From: Paraburkholderia madseniana
GTDB lineage: Bacteria; Pseudomonadota; Gammaproteobacteria; Burkholderiales; Burkholderiaceae
Length of the DNA: 64,000 bases
Reading direction: 5' to 3'
Assembly: GCF_009690905.1 (NCBI RefSeq)
Contig: NZ_VOSW01000052.1
Span: 1 to 64,000, forward strand
Shown here: positions 1-8,838 of the stretch, piece by piece
Position numbering within the stretch: the stretch's first letter is position 1
Layout of the letters: every line of letters begins with the position of its first letter
Notes under the pieces: model-generated
Seen by the model: the letters and a program-made list of their open reading frames with translations, nothing else
Database searches by the model: none
What the model was told of the DNA's origin: nothing
Made by a program: the position numbers and the translations under genes

Positions 1-1316
1 CCACCGCCCATATCACGCCGATACGTCTGCAGCAAAAATTTCTTAACATGCGAAGCAGCCGCAATCCCAGTGCGATCATCGAACATCCGCCGATTCCGGC
101 AATTCGCCATATTCCACACCACATCCTCGCGCTGCGGCAAAGAAAACTTCAGATTATGCGTAGGCAGATACCCACGCACATCCACAGCAGCGCAAAACGC
201 CACGCGTGGATCCAGCCCGAGTAACGGCTCCTGAATAGCCGGCAAAACCCGATCGGTAAACGCAGTGAACCGCGTAATGAACTGAGCCGGATTGCTCCCG
301 GCAACAGGCACGTAGTGCTGATCGAACAGATCCTCAATCGACACTTCGCCCCGAGCGACAGCCGCTTCGAATACCTTGCTCACCTCGGCCGCAGCCCGCT
401 GCACGGCTTCGATAAACCGCGTATCCGTCGTCTCGACCCCCGTGGCCGCGGTCAGCTCGATCAACGTCTCGGATACGCTGAGCAGATTCCCCAGCCGGTC
501 CTTCGCCTGGACGAAGTTTTCACTCGAATCTTCGACGCCGCTCGCCATCTCCAGCACCTGCGCTTCGAGCCCGTTGCATTGCGTTTCAATCTCGCCGGTC
601 AACGCGGCGATCTGTCCAGCCTCGTCGTTGAGCTGCGTAATCGCATCGCCCGTCGCATGGACGACGTCGCCGATCTTGCGGGTGCCTTCGCGTACCCGAT
701 GGGCGCGCGCCGTGTTCACCGAGCCCTCGCTGATCAACTGCTCGGTCTGCTGAGTAAGTTGCGCGAGCGTCGTCTCGATCTGGCCGGTCGCGTGCGCGGT
801 CTTCGCCGACAGGTTCTTCACCTCGGCGGCCACCACCGCGAAACTCTTGCCGGAGTCGCCGGCGCGCGCGGCTTCAATCGCGGCATTCAGCGCCAGCAAA
901 TGCGTCTGGCGGGCGATCAGCGAAATCTCCTCGGAGACGCGGCTCACATGGGCCAACGCGCTGCGCAGCGCGCCAATCTGGCTCTCGATTACCGTCACGC
1001 CTTCCACCAGCCCGTGGATATCGGCGAGCGACGCCTCGAGCGTCTGTTGCGACGCCTGCACGCCGGTTGCGGCTTCAGCCGACACGCTGCGCATTTCGCG
1101 CGCAGCGGCGGCGATGCGGTGGTTGCCCGCCAGCGTGACGGCAGCGGATTCGCGCAGCGCGCGGCATACCTGTGCCTGGCGCTGCACGCGCGCAGCCACT
1201 TCTTCGACGTGGCCAGATACGTCGCAGATTTCAATACCCAGTTTGCCGGCGTGGGCGGCAATATCGCCGACCACAGTCTGCGAACGGGCAGCCCGGCGGA
1301 AGCTGAAGCGCGTCAT
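1..1316 (-). CDS. Soluble methyl-accepting chemotaxis protein, 3' end cut by window edge
   Basis: The reverse strand is open from an ATG at 1316 to the window edge, about 438 codons. A well placed AAGGAGA lies upstream of the ATG. No hydrophobic segment is visible, so the receptor should be cytoplasmic. The signalling hairpin is clear near residues 150-185, with the motifs LLALNAAIEAARAG and FAVVAAEVKNLS. Beyond about residue 300 the protein continues into a C-terminal region ending in FLLQTYRRDMGG at the edge, so the sensory part may lie after the signalling domain. Chemoreceptors of this kind control the CheA kinase. A sigma-28-like promoter lies about 80 nt upstream. Codon choice in the last third (many GCT, CGG, GTT) is less G+C-biased than in the first part. 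What the C-terminal region senses cannot be told. Confidence 0.88.
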   Translation of the reverse strand, partial: MTRFSFRRAARSQTVVGDIAAHAGKLGIEICDVSGHVEEVAARVQRQAQVCRALRESAAVTLAGNHRIAAAAREMRSVSAEAATGVQASQQTLEASLADIHGLVEGVTVIESQIGALRSALAHVSRVSEEISLIARQTHLLALNAAIEAARAGDSGKSFAVVAAEVKNLSAKTAHATGQIETTLAQLTQQTEQLISEGSVNTARAHRVREGTRKIGDVVHATGDAITQLNDEAGQIAALTGEIETQCNGLEAQVLEMASGVEDSSENFVQAKDRLGNLLSVSETLIELTAATGVETTDTRFIEAVQRAAAEVSKVFEAAVARGEVSIEDLFDQHYVPVAGSNPAQFITRFTAFTDRVLPAIQEPLLGLDPRVAFCAAVDVRGYLPTHNLKFSLPQREDVVWNMANCRNRRMFDDRTGIAAASHVKKFLLQTYRRDMGG

Positions 1317-1833
1317 GGTCGTGTCTCCTTGATGGCGCGGTTTGCTGAGTCAATTCGTGCGCTCATCCAGCACGGATGCCGCGTCTTCCCGAAGTATTGA
1401 CGGCAAACTTGCAAACAACTTGATACGGGGTATCCCGCGGTCGTTATGATGTGGGATCCGGCAGGGCGCTGGCACGGCCCAGTGCACAGCGCGCGTGAGA
1501 CGCCCAGACCCGCGAGAGGCCTGGCCCCGCAAGCGACTGCGCCTGCCATTTCTCGCAGCCCTCCCACTCACCAGCGGACCATGATCGACTCCTTCGCACG
1601 CGTCTCAGGCTGGCAGCAGCTCTACCACCTGTGGGAGCTGATCGCGATGCTCTGCAAGTTTCTCTGGGGACTGTTGCGGTTGCTCGGAGGTGGTTGAGAG
1701 CGCAACGTCGCGTGTCGGCGGTGCGTCAACAGCGCGGCCATGCGCGCCTGGGTGCGGATCGGTGGATGGATGAATCGGCGGGGCCGCCAGACGATGCGAC
1801 GATACGACCGTCGCATCGTGCGGCCAGGAAGGG
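1317..1833. other. Intergenic region with receptor promoter and an uncertain tiny ORF
   Basis: This 517-bp gap holds the sigma-28-like promoter of the leftward receptor gene. It also holds a plus-strand reading frame from ATG 1581 to 1697 (38 codons) that encodes a hydrophobic stretch rich in Leu and Trp (LCKFLWGLLRLLGGG). That frame has no convincing Shine-Dalgarno sequence, so I do not call it a gene. Nothing else is recognised. Confidence 0.4.
1397..1423 (-). promoter_or_regulatory. Sigma-28 (FliA)-type promoter of the chemoreceptor
   Basis: Read on the minus strand the site is TCAAGTTG, 11 nt, GCCGTCAA. The known FliA consensus is TAAAGTTT-N11-GCCGATAA, so spacing is exact and both hexamer cores are well matched. 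It lies about 80 nt before the ATG at 1316. A matching site precedes the second receptor gene near 48 kb, which supports the call. Confidence 0.7.
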
Positions 1834-2823
1834 TCAGACCGGCTCGCCGCGCACGCCTTCAACTGCTGGAGCAGTGGCGTCGTTCGTGCCGAGAAACGCG
1901 CGCAGATCGGTCATTACGCGCTCAGGGGCTTCTTCCATCGGAATATGGCCGAGTCCCGGGTACATCACCGATTTCGCGCCCGGAATGCGGCTCGCAAATT
2001 CGGCAGCATGCGCAGGCGGAATCCAGCGATCCTTCGCCCCCCACAGCACCAGCGACGGCACCTTCAGCGTCTTCAGCACGTCGGTATCGACGTCCTTGAA
2101 GTCGAGCGTCGGCACCATCTTGCCGATCGCCGTGCGCGTGCCTTCGCCGTGGAAGAACTCGACGTAACGCCGCAGCGTCACCGCATCGATCTTGTGCGAA
2201 TCGCCATACACGTTGCGCACCGCGCTCTTGATAATGACTTCTGGCAGCCACCACGGCGAACTGACCCGCACCAGCGCGCTATTGAAGAGGCCGATGTAAA
2301 TCGGCAGCTTCATCGGAAAACCGGCTGAGTCGATCAGTACGAGCTTTTCGACGGCCTCGCGATGACGTACTGCGTAATCCCACGAAATCAGGCCACCGAG
2401 CGAGTTGCCGATCAGCGTCGCACGCGAGATGCCTAGAGCCTGCATGAAGGTGTCGATAAATCGCCGGTAGGTCGGCAGGTTCATGGTTTCGATCTCGCCG
2501 GAGCTCGAGCGCAGCGGTCCGGTCACGCCGAACGGCGGCAGATCGAGACGGATCACGCGATGCTCGTGCTTGAGTTCATCGGCCAGACGATTCCACGTGT
2601 GCAATGAAGACGCGAAACCGTGAATCATCACGATTGTGTCGCCGCTGCCTTCGTCGACGTAGTGCACGTCGGCACCCATGATCTTGACGAACTTCGAGCC
2701 GCTCTGCGTGTAGCGCCGCTGCAATTCGGCACGCGGCACGCTGGTAATGCCGAGGCGCGCGGCGAGCGAGCGGGGGCGCAGCGGCACGGTGGATGCGGGC
2801 GTTGCGGATTCGATGCTTGCCAT
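1834..2823 (-). CDS. Alpha/beta-fold hydrolase
   Basis: The 329-residue protein has the alpha/beta hydrolase layout. An oxyanion-side motif VMIHGFASS lies near residue 65, a nucleophile elbow GNSLGG near 140, an acid in WGAKDRW near 262 and a histidine in GLGHIPMEE near 290. Serine, aspartate and histidine therefore form a plausible catalytic triad for an esterase or related hydrolase. The start at 2823 was chosen because GGGAGACAACAACC precedes it; in-frame sequence further upstream has no such site. The gene lies 120 bp downstream of a Baeyer-Villiger-type monooxygenase on the same strand. Such monooxygenases turn ketones into esters, so hydrolysing the ester product is the obvious role. 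The substrate is unknown. Haloalkane dehalogenase-like or meta-cleavage hydrolase activities are less likely alternatives. Confidence 0.85.
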   Translation of the reverse strand: MASIESATPASTVPLRPRSLAARLGITSVPRAELQRRYTQSGSKFVKIMGADVHYVDEGSGDTIVMIHGFASSLHTWNRLADELKHEHRVIRLDLPPFGVTGPLRSSSGEIETMNLPTYRRFIDTFMQALGISRATLIGNSLGGLISWDYAVRHREAVEKLVLIDSAGFPMKLPIYIGLFNSALVRVSSPWWLPEVIIKSAVRNVYGDSHKIDAVTLRRYVEFFHGEGTRTAIGKMVPTLDFKDVDTDVLKTLKVPSLVLWGAKDRWIPPAHAAEFASRIPGAKSVMYPGLGHIPMEEAPERVMTDLRAFLGTNDATAPAVEGVRGEPV

Positions 2824-2943
2824 GGTTGTTGTCTCCCTTTTGTTTGAATTAGATTGTTTCTGCGTCTGCCACGGACTCAGCATCTGAGCCGGTATCGGCC
2901 CCCACCTCCGCATCGCGAGCAGCCCCTCAGCCGCCGCATGCTT

Positions 2944-4434
2944 CTATGGCACGAAGCGATAATCGTGCGGCCGCACACGCCGCGTGCGTTTGCGAAAGCT
3001 GAATGTGAAGCCCGGCCACAACGCTGTGACCTTGCCGCTCTTTGTCTGATACCAGCTATGGCAGCCGCTGACCCACACGGAGTGCTGCATCTCCTTCTGC
3101 AGACGCGCATTGAAATCGTGCTGAACGTCGGGCCGCAGGTTCATCGTGCGTGCCTTGCGTCGGCGCAATACGCGCAGGCAATCGGCGATGTACTGCACTT
3201 GCGACTCGATCATGTAGATCATCGAGTTGTGGCCGAGCCCGGTGTTCGGGCCGACGATCATGAAGAAGTTCGGGAAGTTGGCGATGCTGGTGCCGAGGTA
3301 GGCCTCCGGTCCATCGCGCAGCCACATCGCGCCGAGGTCGGCGCCGTCGAGACCGGTCACGTTGAACGGTGCACCCACGTCGTTGACCTGGAAGCCCGTG
3401 CCGCAGATGATCGCATCGGCCTGGTGATGCGCGCCGTCGTTAGTGACGATGCCGTCGGCGACGATTTCGCGGATACCGGTCGTCACCACGTCGACGTTGG
3501 GCTGGTTGAGCGCCGGATAGTAATCGCTCGACAGCAGCACGCGCTTGCAGCCGAGCCGGTAGTTCGGCGTCAGCTTGGCGCGCAGCGCCGGGTCCTTGAC
3601 GCGCCGTTCGAGGTAGCTCAAGCCGAATTTCATCGGCAACTTCATCAGTTTCGGATTGACGACGAACGCAATCGCACGCGATTCGAGCTGCCAGTAGATC
3701 GCATTGCGCACGAAGCGCTGCGTGAACGGCAGATGGCGGAACAGCCAATGTGCGCGCGGGCCGACCGGCTTGTTGGGCTTGGGCATGATCCACGGTGCGG
3801 TGCGCTGGAACAGTTCGAGTTGCGCGACGCGTGGCTGGATCTGCGGCACGAACTGGATCGCGCTGGCACCGGTGCCGATTACCGCTACGCGCTTGCCTTC
3901 GAGCGGATAGTCGTGATCCCAGCGGGCGGAATGAAACAGCTTGCCTTCGAAGCGCTCGAGCCCGGCGATCTGCGGCATGGCCGGCCGCGAGAGCGGACCG
4001 CTCGCGGCGATCACGACATCGGCCTCGATGCTTTCACGCGTACCGTTCGAATCGATCTCGACCTGCCATATCTGCCGCGCTTCGTCGAAACGCGCCGAGG
4101 CCACGCGTGCATTGCAACGCACGTAACGATCGACGCCGTATTTGCGCGCGCAATGCTTGAGGTAAGCGAATATCTCCGCCTGGCTGCCGAACGCACGCGA
4201 CCACGCCGGATTCGCCTCGAACGAAAACGAATACAGATGAGACGGCACATCGCAGGCCGCGCCGGGATAGGTGTTGTCGCGCCACGTGCCGCCAACATCG
4301 CCGGCCGCCTCGTAAATCGTGAACGACGTGATGCCCATCTGCTGAAGGCGGATCGCCATGCCGATGCCCGCAAAGCCGCTGCCCACAATGGCAATGCGTG
4401 GCGCGGCGGGTTGGGCAGTTGAAGCAGGCGTCAC
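2944..4434 (-). CDS. Flavin-dependent Baeyer-Villiger-type monooxygenase
   Basis: The 496-residue protein opens with an FAD-binding Rossmann motif (GSGFAGIGMAIRLQ, near residue 17). It has a second dinucleotide motif (GTGASAIQFVP, near 185). Between them lies the Baeyer-Villiger fingerprint FxGxxxHxxxW, seen as FEGKLFHSARWDHD near residue 165. The family uses NADPH and O2 to insert oxygen next to a ketone carbonyl, giving an ester or lactone. Translation probably starts at the GTG at 4434, preceded by CCGGAGACC. The neighbouring hydrolase could cleave the ester product, and a TetR regulator is read divergently from a shared 146-bp promoter region. The length is usual for class B flavoprotein monooxygenases. 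The ketone or terpenoid substrate is not evident. Confidence 0.9.
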   Translation of the reverse strand: MTPASTAQPAAPRIAIVGSGFAGIGMAIRLQQMGITSFTIYEAAGDVGGTWRDNTYPGAACDVPSHLYSFSFEANPAWSRAFGSQAEIFAYLKHCARKYGVDRYVRCNARVASARFDEARQIWQVEIDSNGTRESIEADVVIAASGPLSRPAMPQIAGLERFEGKLFHSARWDHDYPLEGKRVAVIGTGASAIQFVPQIQPRVAQLELFQRTAPWIMPKPNKPVGPRAHWLFRHLPFTQRFVRNAIYWQLESRAIAFVVNPKLMKLPMKFGLSYLERRVKDPALRAKLTPNYRLGCKRVLLSSDYYPALNQPNVDVVTTGIREIVADGIVTNDGAHHQADAIICGTGFQVNDVGAPFNVTGLDGADLGAMWLRDGPEAYLGTSIANFPNFFMIVGPNTGLGHNSMIYMIESQVQYIADCLRVLRRRKARTMNLRPDVQHDFNARLQKEMQHSVWVSGCHSWYQTKSGKVTALWPGFTFSFRKRTRRVRPHDYRFVP

Positions 4435-4465
4435 GGCGGGTCTCCGGAGGTGAGCAAAATTCGGG

Positions 4466-4516
4466 TGTCTACATATGTCTACAGCCGTATAACGCGCAGG
4501 GTAGACAACTGTACAC
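4466..4516. promoter_or_regulatory. Candidate TetR operator between monooxygenase and regulator
   Basis: The divergent promoter region contains TGTCTAC at 4466, TGTCTACA at 4476, the inverted copy GTAGACA at 4501 and a further TGTACAC at 4510. Direct and inverted copies of one heptamer between a TetR gene and its divergent target are the usual sign of an operator. Binding is inferred. Confidence 0.55.
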
Positions 4517-4580
4517 TTCGCGTCAAGATCGTTTAGAGTACGACTATCAAACGCGCGAGCCGTGCTCCGACTGAAAGCTC

Positions 4581-5258
4581 ATGAAACCCGTACCCGAAGC
4601 GGCGCTCGCTGCCGACCATGGCGCTGTTGCCGGGCAGGACCTCCCGCCCGGCAAGCGCAAGCTGATCGAAGCCGCGTTGCGTTTGACCGCGGGCGGGCGC
4701 AGCTTTGCAAGCCTGGGTCTGCGCGAACTGGCGCGCGAGGCAGGGTTGAATCCCAACACGTTCTACCGCCATTTCGACACGCTCGACGCGCTGGCGCGCG
4801 AAGCGGTCGAATCGGTGAGCCGCCGCTTGCGGCCGATGCTGCGGCGCGAGCGCTGGCTGGCCGCGCACGACGAGCCGCAGAGCGTGCCGCGTCGCGCGTG
4901 CATGGCGTTCTTCGCGTTTGCGTTGGAGAATCGCGAGGCATTTCTGAGCGCGCTGGCCGAGTATCACGGCACGTCGCCGGCGCTGCGCGAAGCGGTGCGG
5001 GCAAACCTCCACGAGGTGTCGGCGGAAATGGCGGACGACGTCGTGCAACTGCAACTGATGCCGACGCTCGCCCGCGCAACCGTCGACGAAGTCTGCACGC
5101 AGATCGTGCTGCTGCTGTTTCATCTTTCGGCGGAGTACATCGACGGGAATGCCGCGCGCCGGGACGCGCTGGTCGCGTATGCGGAGCGTTTCATCGTCCG
5201 GCTGTTTGCTGGTTCGGTGCTGCTAGCGCAGCATGAGCCGGTCAGGGCGCCCGCATGA
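4581..5258 (+). CDS. TetR family transcriptional regulator
   Basis: The 225-residue protein has a TetR-type helix-turn-helix in the first 60 residues. The recognition-helix region reads LREAGLNPNTFYRHFD, preceded by a long variable head. The remaining helical part would bind an effector and dimerise. It is read away from the monooxygenase-hydrolase pair, with repeated heptamers between them, so it most likely represses that pair until a ketone or related compound appears. The start at 4581 has only a weak ribosome site. The C-terminal half carries RRDALVAYAERFIVRL, typical of family members, and the length is normal. The effector is unknown. Confidence 0.87.
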   Translation: MKPVPEAALAADHGAVAGQDLPPGKRKLIEAALRLTAGGRSFASLGLRELAREAGLNPNTFYRHFDTLDALAREAVESVSRRLRPMLRRERWLAAHDEPQSVPRRACMAFFAFALENREAFLSALAEYHGTSPALREAVRANLHEVSAEMADDVVQLQLMPTLARATVDEVCTQIVLLLFHLSAEYIDGNAARRDALVAYAERFIVRLFAGSVLLAQHEPVRAPA

Positions 5259-5274
5259 ATGAAGGGAATCGACA

Positions 5275-5308
5275 TAAAAAAACAGGCTCCGTGCAGGAGC
5301 CTGTTTTC
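5275..5308. terminator. Bidirectional rho-independent terminator
   Basis: AACAGGCTCC and GGAGCCTGTT form a 10-bp perfect stem around the loop GTGCA. There is an A-run on the left and TTT on the right, so it can stop the TetR gene from the left and the TPR gene from the right. Confidence 0.85.
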
Positions 5309-5365
5309 ATTGCAGCTTGATCGATTAGCGTTTGATTGACTGCATCTCATCCAGCGCGGTGTTTC

Positions 5366-6553
5366 TCAGGTATCGCTCCAGCCGCCGGAATCGTCGTTGC
5401 TGCCCATGTCGACGCCGCCGCCGCTGTTGTCGTTCCAGTCGTTCGAGCCCTGGCCGAAGTCGAGGCCGCCGCCATTGCCCCCGTCGCCGCCGCGGCGACG
5501 CGTTTCGTCATCGACAATCACGTCGCGCTCCACGACGCGTTCACGCCCGGAATTCAGCGCCTCGCCGAGCAACACGCCGGTCAGCAGACCGCCCATGCCG
5601 CCGCCGAAACCGCCACCACCTTGTTGCACGATGACCTGCGGCTGCTGCTGATACGGTCCTTGTTGCGGATACGGCTGCGGCGGGTTGCCGAAACGCTCTG
5701 CTTCCTGCGCATACGGCGACTGCTGCGTGCCGGCCGGCGCGGCATACGGATCGGGCCGCCCTTCGGCGCGGGCGCGCAGGCTGCCGATGCGCTGTTCCAG
5801 TTCGTCGAGCTGATACGGCGGCACCGGATTCTTGCTGTTCGACAGCGTTTCGACGAGACCGCGCAACTGGTCTTCGGTCGATTCGACTTCCTTCTCCAGC
5901 GCCTCATGACCTTGCACGGTGGAGAGCTTCACGTCGAGCTTCAACGAGCGCACGGCGTTGAGCATTTCGGTTGCGCGCTTGAGCTGCACGCGACGATCGT
6001 CGTCGGCGCGCGAATCGTCTTGCGTGCGGGCGCGGCGCAAGGTCCAGCGCAACACCAGCGCGATCACGCCGATCAGGAGAATGATGCCAACCCACATGCC
6101 GATGCCGGGACCATGCCGTTGCGGCGCTTGCGGCGCTATCGCCGACTGCTGCTGCACCGCCGGCGAATTCTGCTGTACGAACGGGTTGGCCGCGCGGCTC
6201 GTGGTGTTGCCGCCGGCGCCGCCAGCACGTTCCGCGTCCTTACGGATGCGCGCTTCGGTTTGCGCGAAACGGGTCGGGTCGGTGAAGCGGATTTGCGGAT
6301 CGAGCGTCTTGGCCTGTTGGATCTGGGCGAGGGCGTCGGCATAACGGCCTTCGCGATCGAGCACCTGGCTGTACAGGTAGTGCGCGCGCGCATTGTTCGG
6401 ATGCGCCTGCAGTACTTCGCTCAAACCGGCATCGGCCTGCTGCCAGTTGCCTTGCGACATGGCGGATTCGATCTGCTGGACCGTCGGCACAGCGAACGCC
6501 GCGGCCGACACGAACAGCAGTGAGGCGAATGCGCTTGCGAGAAATTTTTTCAT
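5366..6553 (-). CDS. TPR-containing membrane protein with Gly-rich tail
   Basis: The 395-residue protein begins with a signal peptide (MKKFLASAFASLLFVSAAAFA). Tetratricopeptide-like repeats follow at about residues 25-95 (SQGNWQQADAGLSEVLQAHP and a second unit). After a Gln/Ala-rich linker comes one membrane segment (GMWVGIILLIGVIALVLRW, near 152-170), then a charged coiled region. The tail is rich in Gly, Asp and Asn and includes GGGFGGGMGGLLTGVLLGEAL, a motif seen in several envelope proteins. The gene lies 85 bp downstream of a PspA-like gene on the same strand, which suggests a shared envelope or membrane-stress role. The precise function is not known. Confidence 0.8.
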   Translation of the reverse strand: MKKFLASAFASLLFVSAAAFAVPTVQQIESAMSQGNWQQADAGLSEVLQAHPNNARAHYLYSQVLDREGRYADALAQIQQAKTLDPQIRFTDPTRFAQTEARIRKDAERAGGAGGNTTSRAANPFVQQNSPAVQQQSAIAPQAPQRHGPGIGMWVGIILLIGVIALVLRWTLRRARTQDDSRADDDRRVQLKRATEMLNAVRSLKLDVKLSTVQGHEALEKEVESTEDQLRGLVETLSNSKNPVPPYQLDELEQRIGSLRARAEGRPDPYAAPAGTQQSPYAQEAERFGNPPQPYPQQGPYQQQPQVIVQQGGGGFGGGMGGLLTGVLLGEALNSGRERVVERDVIVDDETRRRGGDGGNGGGLDFGQGSNDWNDNSGGGVDMGSNDDSGGWSDT

Positions 6554-6638
6554 TTACGGACCGGGTGCGATGCACCCGTCTCCTTCAGTCGATTCCGATG
6601 GCGCTCGTAACGGCCACCGGTATGCACTGCTGACGCAA

Positions 6639-7319
6639 TTACTGAGCCGGCGTGTTGATCTGCTTCTTCAACGCTTCGAGACGATCTTCGACTGACGGGC
6701 CGCGGTTCAGATCCGCGAGCTTGTCGTCGAGCGCCTTGCCGGTCTTAACGTCGGCCGAATTCAGGCGTGCGTCGGAACGGGCGTTCGATAACGCAACCTT
6801 GTCTTCCAGCTTCTGGAAATCCTCGGAGAGATTCTTGCCGCCGATACCGCCCAACGCAGTAGCGGCAACATCTTTGGCCTGAGCGATCTGCTGCTTGGCT
6901 TGCAGAATGTTCGAGCGCGCGTTCAGGTCGTTACGACGGCCACGCATGTCGTCGATCTGACTCTTCAACTGGGCAACGGACGGCTCCAGCGTGGTCAGTT
7001 CTCTCGCCAGCGCATCGCGTTCAGCTTCGGCCGTGGCTTGCGCGCCGAGGGCTTCGCGTGCGAGCGCTTCGTCGCCGGATTGCAGCGCGCGCTTCGCGCC
7101 GTCTTCGTACTTCTTTGCCTTGTCGGCGGCGACATCGCGCTTGCTTTGCTGCGTGGCGACCTGTGCCTGAATCTCGATCAGCGAGTTCTCGGCTTTAGCG
7201 ATGCTCTCGTCGAGTTCGCGCACGATCTGGCGCGAATCGCGCGACGGATCCTGCACGGAATCGGCTGCGTCGTTCAGGAGACCTTTAAGCGTGCGCGAAA
7301 TGCTGTCAAAAAGCGACAT
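6639..7319 (-). CDS. PspA/IM30 family protein
   Basis: The 226-residue protein is almost entirely alpha-helical and coiled coil, as in phage-shock protein A. It begins MSLFDSISRTLKG with an amphipathic first helix and then long runs of Ala, Gln, Glu and Lys heptads. The start at 7319 follows GGAGGTTTTC, whereas an upstream ATG has no such site. PspA proteins coat and stabilise the inner membrane under stress and in enterobacteria also restrain the PspF activator. No pspF, pspB or pspC gene is nearby. The next gene downstream is a TPR membrane protein, probably co-transcribed, which may be its membrane partner. Confidence 0.82.
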   Translation of the reverse strand: MSLFDSISRTLKGLLNDAADSVQDPSRDSRQIVRELDESIAKAENSLIEIQAQVATQQSKRDVAADKAKKYEDGAKRALQSGDEALAREALGAQATAEAERDALARELTTLEPSVAQLKSQIDDMRGRRNDLNARSNILQAKQQIAQAKDVAATALGGIGGKNLSEDFQKLEDKVALSNARSDARLNSADVKTGKALDDKLADLNRGPSVEDRLEALKKQINTPAQ

Positions 7320-7780
7320 GAAAACCTCCAAAGAATGAAATCGGCGCTGAATAATTCCCACGCGCTTTAACTGCTTTCAAATGCTACTTTACGCCGCTGC
7401 GCGAGAAGCTGCGCAGCGTTCGGACCGGAGTTCGGGGCACACTCGCCAATTGCAATAGTGGTGCCACAAATTTACGTTTTGAAACCGAATGGCCAACAGC
7501 CTCAGTGGTTAAAACGCGCGGTGGCTTATTCAGCCGTCGGCGGATATTACACCACGCATTCTCTTAAAACCGCCTTAAAGGGCGCGATGACACAATCGCC
7601 AACTTTGTGCGCGGCGGGCACCGTGCGGCGGGCATCCGCGACGTGCATAGGCACGGCGAGTGTCGGCGCGGCGAGTGTCGCGGATGTGAACAGGCGTGGT
7701 GTATCGACGGCGTGCTTGCGCTTCAACAGCGCATCAATGCGCGGTGGGTTGGGGCGCTTGACCGTGGTGGCACTTCCGAT
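7320..7780. other. Intergenic region upstream of the PspA-like gene
   Basis: This 461-bp gap should hold the promoter of the leftward PspA-like operon and the 3' end of the neighbouring ribbon-helix-helix-like gene. I find no sigma-54 signature (TGGCAC-N5-TTGC) of the sort that drives enterobacterial psp operons, and no clear terminator or repeat. Confidence 0.4.
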
Positions 7781-8395
7781 TCAGGCGAAGCGGCCGCCTT
7801 CCGTGCTCGGATCGCTTTGTGGATCGTCTTCGTCGCGCGTGGCGTCGAGGCGAGGGCGTTTAAGCACGTGGCGCAAAGGCGTGTCCACGTCGCCCGGTTT
7901 TTGCGCCGAACCGGCAATGGACGCCGCTTCGGCCGCGGCGACGCGCGCCACGGCTTCGGCTGCCGCGGCGGCTTCTATTTCCTCGGCGGTGGCGGTGAGG
8001 GCGGCCAATACACCGGCCGGCAGCAACGGCGCTGGGCCCGCGCCTGCGGCCGTGCCCAACAATTCATCCGCGTGCGATGCCGCCGCGCTTTCCGCCGGCA
8101 CAGCGGTTTCGTTGTCACCGTGAGTCTGAAAGGCCTCCGGAAGCGCTGCCCGTGCGTGGCGCGTACCGCGCGCGACCCGTTGCAGCGCCGCGTCGAGCGC
8201 GTCCGGCGCGCGCGGCGCACGCAGCCGGTCGACGATGCTGGCCGCTTTCACCTGTTCGCTGGTCGCGCCGAAGCTCAACACCGCGCGCCGCATCAGTTCG
8301 CTGACGCTAATGCCCAGGTTTTCGGCGGTGGCGGCGATCGCGCGTTTCTGTGCGGTCGTGACGAATACGACGATGCGTTCGCTGGGCTTGTTCAT
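7781..8395 (-). CDS. Ribbon-helix-helix-like DNA-binding protein, Ala-rich
   Basis: The 204-residue protein starts at an ATG at 8395. The first 50 residues (SERIVVFVTTAQKRAIAATA, then NLGISVSELMRRAVLSF) look like a ribbon-helix-helix fold, with a beta strand followed by two helices, as in plasmid MobC-like and CopG-type proteins. The remainder is low-complexity, rich in Ala and Glu, with no catalytic motif. The neighbour read the other way is a penicillin-binding protein; nothing ties the two functionally. No plasmid genes are near, so a chromosomal regulator is more likely than a mobilisation factor. The function is not known. Confidence 0.6.
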   Translation of the reverse strand: MNKPSERIVVFVTTAQKRAIAATAENLGISVSELMRRAVLSFGATSEQVKAASIVDRLRAPRAPDALDAALQRVARGTRHARAALPEAFQTHGDNETAVPAESAAASHADELLGTAAGAGPAPLLPAGVLAALTATAEEIEAAAAAEAVARVAAAEAASIAGSAQKPGDVDTPLRHVLKRPRLDATRDEDDPQSDPSTEGGRFA

Positions 8396-8572
8396 GGTCG
8401 GCTCGCATACTTGTTGGCATTGGCGAATCAAGGCGTGAATCTGGCGTACGCCGTCGCGCGTGTCGGTGTCGACCCCCGCGCCGTGTCCATCATATGACGA
8501 GTTGCACCGATGCGGAACGGGCGCGACATGAAAATCCCGTGACATCAACGGGTTGTAGCGTTTGCGGCGGGC

Positions 8573-8607
8573 TTGTCCACAGGCCTTTCAACAATTTCTG
8601 TTGATAA
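8573..8607. repeat. 35-bp DnaA-box-like repeat, copy 1
   Basis: The unit starts TTGTCCACA and ends TGTTGATAA, with CCTTTCAACA inside. Length and layout match three copies at 13.0-13.4 kb. Its left end fits a relaxed DnaA-box pattern (TTRTNCACA). It sits in the promoter gap between the ribbon-helix-helix gene and the penicillin-binding protein gene. Confidence 0.65.
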
Positions 8608-8838
8608 CCTGGGCAAGTGGCGCCGGGAGCGCGTGCCATTGCCGCGATCTACCGGCATGGCGCCGCGCGAAGGGAATTCTTACAAAAAAACTGTCTTGGA
8701 CGGCGCTTGATTTCTTTAAAATGCGCTGTTGCGTTGCGCCGGACGATGTCACGGGCGTGCCGTGCGGTCGCCCGGGGGCATAGGGCCGCGCGGTGTTTTG
8801 CGCCTCACGCGTTCAGTTACGCGCCCACTATTCCAGTC

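Noticed and set aside
1446..1697. Plus-strand frame with a hydrophobic end
   Set aside because: The upstream half looks non-coding and no ribosome site is found before either ATG. Too little to call a gene.
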